Source of the DNA: Desulfobulbaceae bacterium
Lineage (GTDB): Bacteria > Desulfobacterota > Desulfobulbia > Desulfobulbales > SURF-16
DNA length: 5,970 bases
Reading direction: 5' to 3'
NCBI GenBank assembly: GCA_024763495.1
Contig: JANTFJ010000172.1
Coordinates: 1-5,970, forward strand
In this document: positions 1 through 5,879 of the stretch, in pieces
Layout of the letters: each line of letters starts with the position of its first letter
Position numbering within the stretch: position 1 is the stretch's first letter
Translations under genes and position numbers: made by a program
Notes under the pieces: generated by a model
Database searches by the model: none
Told to the model about the DNA's origin: nothing
Seen by the model: the letters and a program-made list of their open reading frames with translations, nothing else

Positions 1-5
1 CTTTA

Positions 6-20
6 AATAGCGCTGCTATT
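6..20. repeat. Short palindrome at the left edge
   Basis: AATAGC and GCTATT arms around GCT. Together with the neighbouring GACC/GGTC pair (31-34 and 43-46) it suggests that 1-98 is part of a larger palindromic repeat cut by the window edge. No gene is seen in 1-211. Confidence 0.35.
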
Positions 21-76
21 CGCAGAAAATGACCGAAAAAATGGTCTCAATTCTCCAATTTTTCGCTACGGCTTCT

Positions 77-98
77 ATTCTCGGACAGCCTCCTGGGA
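77..98 (+). repeat. 22-base box, copy 1
   Basis: ATTCTCGGACAGCCTCCT followed by GGG; it matches 4779-4800 at 21 of 22 bases. GGACAGC inside it (83-89) can pair with GCTGTCC (112-118), which links the box to repeat copy A in one possible hairpin. Confidence 0.6.
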
Positions 99-171
99 GC
101 CCGCGCATGGCGCTGTCCCTGAAGTCCTTACAGTTATGGGGTTGTCACCGGGTTGAAGTTTATTGAGCGCT
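99..171 (+). repeat. Dispersed repeat, copy A
   Basis: Aligns along its whole length with copy C (5806-5879): both begin GC-CGCGC-TGGCG, continue with a TGTC-CT core around ACAGTTA and end TTTATTGA-CGCT. Bases 116-146 match copy B (4636-4666) at 27 of 31 positions. It lies just after the stop of the REC-kinase gene. No protein is evident in it. Confidence 0.6.
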
Positions 172-176
172 ATCCT

Positions 177-196
177 CTCCCGGAAGGCTGCGGGAG
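177..196 (-). terminator. Possible transcript-end hairpin after the REC-kinase gene
   Basis: CTCCCG and CGGGAG form a perfect 6-base stem with an 8-base loop, 15 bases past the stop codon at 212-214. No T-rich tract follows on the minus strand, so it is not a standard intrinsic terminator. It may stabilise the mRNA end or be incidental. Confidence 0.3.
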
Positions 197-211
197 TATG
201 CCGGCAGGATA

Positions 212-1441
212 TCACAAATTTTCTCCAAGGGGAATAAGCAGCCGAAAAACAGAACCCCGGCCCGGCTCACTGTCAATTTCCAGTGTAAGCCCAAGCTCCC
301 TGGAAATACCATGGGCAATCGATAACCCCAGGCCGGTTCCCTCGTTTACTTCCTTGGTGGTATAAAAAGGCTCCAGGCAGCGTTCCTTGACCTCCGGAGT
401 CATGCCGATACCGTTATCCTCTACTTCAACAACCAGTTCTTTGGTTGAATTCTGAAAAAGGCGAACCCATATCAGCTGTTGATAACCAGTCTCGGCCCGG
501 TCGGCCTGTTTATTGACCGCGTAACGGGCGTTACTTAAAAAATTAACCAGAATCTGTTCAAATTTATGGAGATCAGTCTTGATTTGCGGCAGTTCATCGC
601 TGATATCTTCATGTAGTTCTATGCCGTTTACCCTTAACTGTTCCCGAAAAAAAGAGAGAGAATTAGTCAGTGGGCGGCAGGGATCAAGTAATTGCAGATT
701 GTCTAAATCACTGCGGGAAAATGAACGGACATTTTTCAAAACCTTTTCCGTTCGGATGACCTGGGCCAGGATATCCTTGACAGAATCTTTTAGTAAAAGA
801 TCGCTGCTGACCGCCGGGCTGGCAAGTAATCCTTCGGCGGCCAGTTGAATCACGGTCAGGGGCTGATGAATTTCATGAGCCATGCCCGAGGCCATCTCGC
901 CCAGGGAGGAAAGTCGTCCGGCGTGGGCCAATTCCAGCTGTTTGGCAAACAGATCTTTTTCCATTTGCCGCTGTTTTTTCATATCCTCCCGCATCTGCAG
1001 ATTAGCCTGACGCAGTTTTTTGTTTTTTTGTTTTAATTCCTCAACAAGCCTGGCATTCTCCCTGGAGAGCAGGAATTTGTCCGCAGCTTTATTTAACGAA
1101 CTCCGCAGCTCATCTTCATTCCATGGTTTAAGGATGTATTCATAAATTTTTCCCTTGTTGACGGATTCAATAATATCCAGGACATCACAATGCGCGGTCA
1201 GGATTATCCTGACCGGGGTGGAGTTCACTTCATACATAGTGGTAAGCAGCTCAATCCCGCTGATTCCAGGCATTTTCTGGTCAGCGACGATGATGGCTAT
1301 TTCCAGGGTATTATGAAAAATTTCCAGGGCCTCAGCTCCGGATAGAGCGGTAATTATCTGGAAATTATCTTGAAATGCGATTCGAAAATTACTTAAGTTT
1401 ATCTCCTCATCATCTACATAAAGGAGTTTTAATTTTTCCAT
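212..1441 (-). CDS. Receiver domain-histidine kinase protein (REC-DHp-CA), soluble
   Basis: Predicted cytoplasmic signalling protein of 409 residues with no membrane segment. Residues about 1-120 form a response-regulator receiver: acidic pair D10/D11, phosphoacceptor D54 in VADQKMPG, T82 in ILTA and K105 in LKPW. A charged, probably coiled-coil linker (about 125-175) leads to a complete kinase core: H-box histidine H189 in AHEIHQPL, N-box N300/N304, G1 DNGIG (342-346), F-box EPFYTT (357-362) and G2 GTGLGL (368-373). All catalytic motifs look intact, so both phosphotransfer and ATP binding are expected. It lies 72 bases downstream of the membrane kinase gene on the same strand and probably receives phosphate from it (inference). 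There is no DNA-binding or enzymatic output domain. Start: this ATG has a weak GGA six bases upstream and puts the first beta strand right at the N-terminus. An in-frame ATG at 1460-1462 would add seven residues but has no purine-rich site. Family call is firm; ligand and partner are unknown. Confidence 0.92.
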   Translation of the reverse strand: MEKLKLLYVDDEEINLSNFRIAFQDNFQIITALSGAEALEIFHNTLEIAIIVADQKMPGISGIELLTTMYEVNSTPVRIILTAHCDVLDIIESVNKGKIYEYILKPWNEDELRSSLNKAADKFLLSRENARLVEELKQKNKKLRQANLQMREDMKKQRQMEKDLFAKQLELAHAGRLSSLGEMASGMAHEIHQPLTVIQLAAEGLLASPAVSSDLLLKDSVKDILAQVIRTEKVLKNVRSFSRSDLDNLQLLDPCRPLTNSLSFFREQLRVNGIELHEDISDELPQIKTDLHKFEQILVNFLSNARYAVNKQADRAETGYQQLIWVRLFQNSTKELVVEVEDNGIGMTPEVKERCLEPFYTTKEVNEGTGLGLSIAHGISRELGLTLEIDSEPGRGSVFRLLIPLGENL

Positions 1442-1492
1442 TTGTTTTCCGTAACTACTCATGTGATTTTATGTGTGCAAATCGCTGTATTT

Positions 1493-1504
1493 GTAACCAG
1501 TTAC
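1493..1504. repeat. Small perfect inverted repeat between the two kinase genes
   Basis: GTAAC-CA-GTTAC, two perfect 5-base arms with a 2-base centre, in the gap between the membrane kinase stop (1514) and the REC-kinase start. Its word AACCAGTTA recurs at 4272-4280 upstream of the first gene of the unit. It could be a regulator binding site, but this rests on size and position only. Confidence 0.3.
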
Positions 1505-1513
1505 CTTTTCCCT

Positions 1514-3220
1514 TTACGAAGTAAACCGGTTCTGAACCGGTAGAATAACTTCGAATTCGGTACCCTTGCCGGGTTGGCTCCTGACCTTAATTTCGCCATT
1601 ATGTTCTTCAATAATGGCGTAAGAAATAGCCAGGCCCAATCCGGTTCCATTGTCCTTTCTACTGAAAAACGGCTCAAAAATTTTTCCAAGATCAGCCGGG
1701 GAAATGCCGCAGCCGCTGTCTTTTATTAAAATATGAACATTTTTATCCTGCTGCCGGGTTTTGATGGTTACCGTTCCTTCCTCATTGATAGATTGCATGG
1801 CATTAACCAGCAGGTTAAGAAAAACCTGGTTAATTTTTCCACTCACACAGTTAACCTGCGAAAGTTCAGGATCATAATCACGGATAATGGTAACCCTATG
1901 TTTATATTTCGGTTGAACAAAGATTAAAGTATTGTCCAGAGACTCATTAATATCAACCGGTTTTGCTCTATTTTCATCCTGGCGGGAAAAATTACGTAAT
2001 TGCCTGACAATATCGCCGGTTCGACGCGCCCCTTCACTTATATTAGTCAACAGGATGTCCACATCCTCCAGTAGATGGCGGCAGTTTTTCCCCTTTTTTT
2101 TAAATTTTTTTATTTCAATCTCGTGATCCTGGCTTGTCATCATTGATTCACAGCTGTTGACAATATTTTTTACCTCGTTTATCAACCTCTTGAGCGAGGG
2201 TACTGCCCCGGAAATAAAATTGGTAGTATTGTTTATTTCATGAGCTACCCCGCCTGCCAAGCGGCCAAGAGCGACCATTTTTTCAGATTGAACAAGCTGG
2301 GACTGGGTATTCCTGAGTTCTGTCAGGGTATCGGTTAACTGTAAATTAGTTTTCGCCAAAGCGTCGTGCTGAGAGGAAAGCTCTGCGGTTCGCTCCGCGA
2401 CTTTTTTTTCCAGATTAAGTTTGAGATCATTAATGGTGCGAAAAGAGTTATGCAAATCATCAAGCAGTTCCAGGAAGGTATGTTGCAGGAGATCAATTTC
2501 ATGGCCCTTTTCTTTTTTGCCGCTCATTTTTCTGATTTTAATCAGTAATTCTTCAATAGGGCGGGAGGCCTGTTTTACCACCAGTAAGGTTATTAAGATG
2601 GTCAACAGAAGAAAAATAAAGGTAAGTAAAATCCCCCTGGATACTATATTTCTAATCGACTGATATAAAATTTTCTTGTCAGTGACAATTTTTACAGAGC
2701 CGATAACCTCTTTCGTTAACGAGTCGTCTTGATTGTCAAAGTAGAACTCCTCATCGGGTGAAGATGGAGATAAAATCACGACAGGCGCCCAGAAGCAAAA
2801 AAAATCATCATGAAGCTCTACTACCGTTTTCTGGAAATCCGGCTGGATTTTATTTGAAACAAGGTTAACTGTGGCAACCTTATCCGGCATGGCGCCTGGG
2901 CGCTGCCTGCTGTAAAGCAGCTTACCATACCGGTTAAAAATAAAGACTCCTGCAACATCTTTACCGCTCAATACCGCTTCGGTCGGAAGTTGCAATTGCT
3001 CTTTGTCTTCGGCAAAAACTCCAAGCCTGACCACATAGGCCAGGAGCTTAACCTTGTTTGTTCCATCTTGAATTATTTGTCTGGTCAAAATCTTTTTCTG
3101 TAAATCTATGAAAACCAGATTAAAAATAAAGACCATAACCAGCATGGCAAACACCAGTCCGGTAAAGATACGACCGCTGAAACCTCTGAGCCAATGTTGA
3201 ATTCGGGGAAAAATATTCAT
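1514..3220 (-). CDS. Membrane sensor histidine kinase with periplasmic sensory domain and HAMP-like linker
   Basis: Inner-membrane histidine kinase of 568 residues. TM1 is about 17-38. A roughly 155-residue extracytoplasmic region (39-194) includes GVFIFNRYGKLLYSR and a segment ending IGSVKIVTDKKI before TM2, which suggests a Cache-like sensory fold (inference). TM2 is about 196-215. A HAMP-like linker follows (RPIEEL at 220-225), then a coiled coil (about 260-315) and the kinase core: H327 in AHEINNTTN, N-box N469/N473, G1 DSGCG (501-505), F-box EPFFS (516-520) and G2 GTGLGL (525-530). Two oddities: Thr replaces the usual Pro in the H-box, and a lysine-rich stretch (about 365-380) lengthens the region between the two DHp helices. 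The start codon overlaps the stop of the substrate-binding gene (ATGA) and has a strong AGGAAAGGG site, so the two are probably translationally coupled. That suggests the binding protein feeds this sensor. The partner regulator is probably the next gene. Kinase identity is firm; the stimulus is unknown. Confidence 0.95.
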   Translation of the reverse strand: MNIFPRIQHWLRGFSGRIFTGLVFAMLVMVFIFNLVFIDLQKKILTRQIIQDGTNKVKLLAYVVRLGVFAEDKEQLQLPTEAVLSGKDVAGVFIFNRYGKLLYSRQRPGAMPDKVATVNLVSNKIQPDFQKTVVELHDDFFCFWAPVVILSPSSPDEEFYFDNQDDSLTKEVIGSVKIVTDKKILYQSIRNIVSRGILLTFIFLLLTILITLLVVKQASRPIEELLIKIRKMSGKKEKGHEIDLLQHTFLELLDDLHNSFRTINDLKLNLEKKVAERTAELSSQHDALAKTNLQLTDTLTELRNTQSQLVQSEKMVALGRLAGGVAHEINNTTNFISGAVPSLKRLINEVKNIVNSCESMMTSQDHEIEIKKFKKKGKNCRHLLEDVDILLTNISEGARRTGDIVRQLRNFSRQDENRAKPVDINESLDNTLIFVQPKYKHRVTIIRDYDPELSQVNCVSGKINQVFLNLLVNAMQSINEEGTVTIKTRQQDKNVHILIKDSGCGISPADLGKIFEPFFSRKDNGTGLGLAISYAIIEEHNGEIKVRSQPGKGTEFEVILPVQNRFTS

Positions 3221-4197
3221 TGCCCTTTCCTCGAATTTATTTTCAGGTTGAATTTTGCGGCAATTTTTTCATTAACCCTTATATCCGGCTTTCTGGTTGC
3301 AACCGGCGGCAGTTGGCTGAGTTCGACACCACGCAAAAACTTATCAACCAATTCCGCGGTCTCTTCCCCCATGGCCTTGAGATCAGGGGCAATAGCCAGC
3401 AATGCACCTGATTTAAAATACTTAGGGGCAAAGGCCATAACCGGAATTTTATTTTGCAGGGAATAAAGGAAAAAAGCTTCCCGTGCCATGGGAGAGACCA
3501 GACAAGGGTCAGGAGTCAGCCAGAGCAGATCAATTGCCGGGTCAAGAGCGTTTAGTCCCCGTATTACTTCTCCGGGAGATTTAATTGGACAGGCACTGAT
3601 CTCCAGGCCAAGATCATGGGCCGCTTTTTCGGCCTCCTTGATAAAAGTCGCCCGGTGAAGCTCATCATAAACAATACCAATCAGTTTAACCTGGGGCAGC
3701 AGGCGTCTGACCTCCTTAAGCTGCAGTTCAGGAGCCACTTCCATTTCAACACCAGTAACATTCTGATGCCCCTCGGTCAGGTCAATAGCATCAGGAACCA
3801 ACATGTAAAACACAGGAATATTCGTAAAATTCATGGCCTCTATCACGGCCCTGCGGCCCACAGCAAGGATGAGATCAGGGTTATAACGAAAAACTTCCAG
3901 CCGCATGGTGCGGCTGTCGGACACATCGGTTAATATTATTTTATGATATTGAACGGACTGAATGCTCTTGTTCCCCATGGCGGGGCTGGAGGTAAGAGCT
4001 GCCTGGAAAGAGGAGATGGCTGTCTGGTAAGGCTTAATGGCGGAACTTTGCATTACGGCAATTTCCCCGGCTCCTGCCGATGAGACGGCGCCTAGAAAAA
4101 CCAGGGTAAAGATAAATAAAAACCTGTAAATGTAATAAGAAAAAGATAACAAATTTGAACCGCGCAAAAAAAGGTAACTGCTCACAGGACACCGCAT
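3217..4197 (-). CDS. Secreted ABC-type substrate-binding protein (ABC_sub_bind family, PF04392-like)
   Basis: Predicted periplasmic binding protein of 326 residues. The N-terminus has a positively charged lead, a hydrophobic core (about 26-38) and an AGA|GE signal peptidase I site after A43. No lipobox cysteine is present, so it should be soluble. The mature part has the two-lobe pattern of the ABC_sub_bind family: PDLILAVG (107-114), IPVFYMLVPDA, NVTGVEM (146-152), LIGIVYDE (172-179), LLWLTPDPCLVSP (224-236), then IPVMAFAPKYFKSGALLAI (251-269) and a C-terminal RVNEKIAAKFNL. Family members usually serve uptake transporters, but no permease or ATPase gene is nearby. Instead the gene overlaps a sensor kinase by 4 bases, so a sensing role is favoured (inference). 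Start: the frame also opens at a GTG (4228-4230), 11 codons earlier. That GTG lies in a possible hairpin, lacks a ribosome binding site and would make the signal peptide lead very long, so the ATG at 4195-4197 is preferred although its own Shine-Dalgarno is weak. Ligand unknown. Confidence 0.9.
   Translation of the reverse strand: MRCPVSSYLFLRGSNLLSFSYYIYRFLFIFTLVFLGAVSSAGAGEIAVMQSSAIKPYQTAISSFQAALTSSPAMGNKSIQSVQYHKIILTDVSDSRTMRLEVFRYNPDLILAVGRRAVIEAMNFTNIPVFYMLVPDAIDLTEGHQNVTGVEMEVAPELQLKEVRRLLPQVKLIGIVYDELHRATFIKEAEKAAHDLGLEISACPIKSPGEVIRGLNALDPAIDLLWLTPDPCLVSPMAREAFFLYSLQNKIPVMAFAPKYFKSGALLAIAPDLKAMGEETAELVDKFLRGVELSQLPPVATRKPDIRVNEKIAAKFNLKINSRKGQ
3223..3231 (-). promoter_or_regulatory. 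Ribosome binding site of the membrane kinase gene
   Basis: Minus-strand AGGAAAGGG just upstream of the ATG at 3218-3220, with the AGGA seven bases from the start codon. It lies inside the last codons of the substrate-binding gene. Together with the ATGA overlap it fixes the kinase start and suggests coupled translation of the two genes. Confidence 0.8.
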
Positions 4198-4228
4198 ATT
4201 TTCGCGATCAGCCTGTCTTGTGTATAGC

Positions 4229-4247
4229 ACCGGTATGGCGCGCCGGT
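4229..4247. repeat. Hairpin over the alternative GTG start of the binding-protein gene
   Basis: Perfect 5-base arms ACCGG (4229-4233) and CCGGT (4243-4247) around a GC-rich centre that includes the 8-base palindrome GGCGCGCC (4237-4244). It overlaps two bases of the GTG at 4228-4230, which argues against that codon as the start. It may form in the leader RNA. Confidence 0.35.
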
Positions 4248-4276
4248 CTGATTACGAAAATTTCCGGCATCAACCA

Positions 4277-4282
4277 GTTATA
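4277..4282 (-). promoter_or_regulatory. Possible -10 element for the three-gene signalling unit
   Basis: The minus strand reads TATAAC, five of six matches to the sigma-70 -10 consensus, about 80 bases upstream of the preferred start of the substrate-binding gene. No good -35 hexamer is seen 16-18 bases further upstream, so an activator-dependent promoter or a chance match are both possible. The element overlaps the TAACTGGTT word that also occurs in front of the REC-kinase gene. A perfect TATAAT on the same strand at 4373-4378, inside the MITE-like element, is an alternative, also without a clear -35. Confidence 0.22.
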
Positions 4283-4331
4283 AATACTGAGGTTTGCACA
4301 TATCAGGCGCATACCTCATGAATAGTTACAA

Positions 4332-4567
4332 CTCAACTTTCTGACTTATTGTTTTGTTAATGATTTCTATAAATTATACAATTTGCAGCATAGATATATC
4401 GTCATTCCGGCTTGTCTTTAGCCGGAATCCAGGGATCATCGGCTAACTTTATGGATCGGAGTCTCGTTCCTCGCTTACCTCCGGCTAAAGACATTCCGGA
4501 ATGACGAGCGAATTTTATTGGTGATGTTATATGACTTCAAATACTTATCTCAAGTCAGAAAGTTGAG
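4332..4567. mobile_element. MITE-like element, 236 bp, with 16-bp terminal inverted repeats
   Basis: The ends are perfect inverted copies of CTCAACTTTCTGACTT (4332-4347, and its complement at 4552-4567). The interior has no credible ORF and carries a second inverted repeat (4400-4506). Small size, perfect terminal repeats and lack of coding capacity fit a non-autonomous miniature element. The flanks share only GTTA (4325-4328 and 4568-4571), offset by three bases on the left, so a target-site duplication is not established. It sits between purC and the signalling genes and could supply promoter-like AT-rich sequence to the latter. An alternative reading is a long bidirectional hairpin region between two transcription units. 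Confidence 0.6.
4400..4506. repeat. Nested inverted repeat of the CGTCATTCCGG type
   Basis: The left arm 4400-4425 and the complement of the right arm 4481-4506 agree at 24 of 26 positions, and both start CGTCATTCCGG. The left arm can also fold on itself: ATTCCGGC (4404-4411) pairs with GCCGGAAT (4421-4428). Dispersed GTCATTCC-type palindromes are known in many proteobacterial genomes; this one appears to be of that style. It lies well inside the terminal repeats of the 4332-4567 element, so it is either the core of that element or an insertion into it. Confidence 0.65.
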
Positions 4568-4778
4568 GTTAAAAAAAAGAGTTCGGTAATAGTCCTGTTC
4601 GCTTATGAAAAGTCAAGTTACACAAGAGATAATGTTCCCTGAATCCCTTACCGTTATCGGGTTGTCGCTATTTGAGAAAAAATAAGCACAGCCATATAGT
4701 TGATATCCCGGAGTCTCGCCAGCTCGCTTTCCGGATCATTATTTTTTCAAAACAATACAGAGTTGGGAAAAAAGGGGC
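4568..4778. other. Gene-free stretch between the MITE-like element and purC
   Basis: Apart from repeat copy B it holds AT-rich sequence with no credible ORF. CGGAGTCTCG at 4709-4718 repeats a 10-base word from inside the MITE-like element (4457-4466), and both are followed within a few bases by CTCGCTT and then CCGG, hinting at a shared ancestral piece. No U-tract terminator for purC was recognised. Confidence 0.4.
4635..4666 (+). repeat. Dispersed repeat, copy B (core only)
   Basis: Contains the core TCCCTGAATCCCTTACCGTT followed by ATCGGGTTGTC. It matches copy A at 27 of 31 bases. The outer parts seen in copies A and C (CGCGC-TGGCG before, TTTATTGA-CGCT after) are not clearly present, so this is a shortened or eroded copy. 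Confidence 0.55.
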
Positions 4779-4800
4779 ATTCTCGGACAGCCTCCTAGGG
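4779..4800 (+). repeat. 22-base box, copy 2, overlapping the purC stop
   Basis: Same box as 77-98 with one difference (A for G at 4797). That A belongs to the purC stop codon (TAG on the minus strand), so the base that differs between the copies is part of the terminating codon. Confidence 0.6.
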
Positions 4801-5682
4801 TTTGCCGCTTATCCGCTCCAGAGCTTCCCGGTAACGGTCAGCCGTTTTTTTGATAATTTCCGGCGGCAGGGGCGGTGGCGGCGGTGTCTTGTCCCAATCC
4901 AGCGAGGAAAGGTAATCCCGCAGAAACTGCTTGTCAAAGCTGGGCTGTCCCTGACCGATCCTGTATTGATCTGCGGGCCAGAAACGGGAGGAATCCGGGG
5001 TCAGCACCTCATCAATTAAAATCAGATCACCTTTGTAACGGCCCAGTTCAAATTTGGTATCGGCAATAATAATTCCTTTGGCACGGGCGTAGTCAGAGGC
5101 TTTTTTATAAAGATTAATACAGGTGACGGCTATTTTTTCTGTTTCTTCCCGGCCAAGAATTTCCGCCATTCTTTCAAGGGAAATGTTTTCATCGTGCAAT
5201 CCCTGTTCAGCCTTGGTAGAGGGAGTAAAGAGAATCTCGGGAAATTGTTCGGATTCCTGCATGCCGGACGGCAGCTTAAAGCCGCAAACCGTGGTATCTT
5301 TCTTATAGGCCTTCCAGAATGAGCCGGAGATATAACCTCGCACAATACACTCAACCGGCAACGGTTCAGCCTTTTTGACCAGCATGCTGCGGCCCCGTAA
5401 GCTTTCCCGGTAAGGCTCGCAGGCTGCGGGATATTTGTCCGGGTTGGCAGAGAGCAGATGGTTAGGAATAATATCCTGAAGATAATCAAACCAGAACAGG
5501 GAAAGGCTGGTTAATACCGCGCCTTTTTGAGGGACAGGTTCTTTCATCACCACATCAAAGGCTGATATGCGGTCAGTTGCTACCAGCAGTAGCTTGTTTT
5601 CTACTTCGTAAATATCCCGCACCTTACCGCGGTGAAGAAGTTTCAAATCAGTAAAATCAGTTTCTATTATTTCTTTTGTCAT
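4795..5682 (-). CDS. purC: Phosphoribosylaminoimidazole-succinocarboxamide synthase (SAICAR synthase)
   Basis: Cytoplasmic enzyme of de novo purine synthesis that joins CAIR and L-aspartate using ATP to give SAICAR. The 295-residue product is full length for the longer PurC/Ade1-type form; the short E. coli type is about 237 residues. Family motifs appear in order: GKVRDIYE (19-26), TDRISAFDVV (36-45), PVPQKGAVLTSLSLFWF (49-65), PVECIVRGYISGSFWKAY (109-126), FTPSTKAEQGLHDENIS (152-168), GIIIADTKFELG (203-214), LTPDSSRFWPADQY (227-240) and SFDKQFLRDYL (248-258). A proline-rich turn (266-274) precedes the last helix. The start ATG has a good AGGAAG site five bases upstream. The gene is apart from other purine genes here, with nearly 600 bases to the signalling genes downstream. 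The stop codon and last codon fall inside a 22-base repeat that also occurs at 77-98, so the extreme C-terminus may have been shaped by a repeat. No purine riboswitch is visible upstream. Confidence 0.98.
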   Translation of the reverse strand: MTKEIIETDFTDLKLLHRGKVRDIYEVENKLLLVATDRISAFDVVMKEPVPQKGAVLTSLSLFWFDYLQDIIPNHLLSANPDKYPAACEPYRESLRGRSMLVKKAEPLPVECIVRGYISGSFWKAYKKDTTVCGFKLPSGMQESEQFPEILFTPSTKAEQGLHDENISLERMAEILGREETEKIAVTCINLYKKASDYARAKGIIIADTKFELGRYKGDLILIDEVLTPDSSRFWPADQYRIGQGQPSFDKQFLRDYLSSLDWDKTPPPPPLPPEIIKKTADRYREALERISGKP

Positions 5683-5687
5683 TTTAT

Positions 5688-5693
5688 CTTCCT
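5688..5693 (-). promoter_or_regulatory. Ribosome binding site of purC
   Basis: Minus-strand AGGAAG with a five-base AT-rich spacer before the ATG at 5680-5682. It supports the purC start, which also matches the usual N-terminus of the family. Confidence 0.8.
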
Positions 5694-5805
5694 TTCAGCA
5701 TGTTATCCATGAGGCCCGGTTGCTGTATTTAAAAGCGCTCCATGAACGCCTTCCCGCGTATGCTTCAATTCTGCGATATACTGATTTATTATCGAGGGGC
5801 GTGAA

Positions 5806-5879
5806 GCACGCGCGTGGCGGTGTCGCTAAATCCCACAGTTAAGGGATTGTCGCCGTCCGGGTGTACTTTATTGAACGCT
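5806..5879 (+). repeat. Dispersed repeat, copy C
   Basis: Full-length relative of copy A, upstream of purC. Its core is a hairpin: AATCCC (5829-5834) pairs with GGGATT (5843-5848), and TGTCGC occurs on both sides as a direct repeat (5821-5826 and 5848-5853). The pairing is better kept here than in A or B, so this copy may be closest to the ancestral unit. Confidence 0.58.

Noticed and set aside
1299..1329. Direct repeat ATTTCCAGGG (1299-1308 and 1320-1329)
   Set aside because: It is coding sequence for two LEI segments of the receiver domain, so ordinary codon similarity explains it.
3616..3933. Plus-strand open frame of 105 codons
   Set aside because: It lies entirely opposite the substrate-binding protein gene, which has clear family motifs; the frame shows no motif of its own.
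4332..4567. CRISPR array or tRNA in the gene-free region
   Set aside because: Repeats are inverted pairs without regular spacing, and no cloverleaf was recognised.
4771..4794. T-rich tract downstream of purC on the minus strand as an intrinsic terminator
   Set aside because: CCCCTTTTTT follows the stop, but no stable hairpin precedes it.
4672..5019. Plus-strand open frame of 115 codons
   Set aside because: Most of it is antisense to purC, whose motifs are unmistakable, and the rest is repeat-rich DNA.
5130..5489. Minus-strand open frame of 119 codons
   Set aside because: A shifted frame inside purC with no recognisable motif; the purC frame is intact across it, so it does not mark a frameshift.
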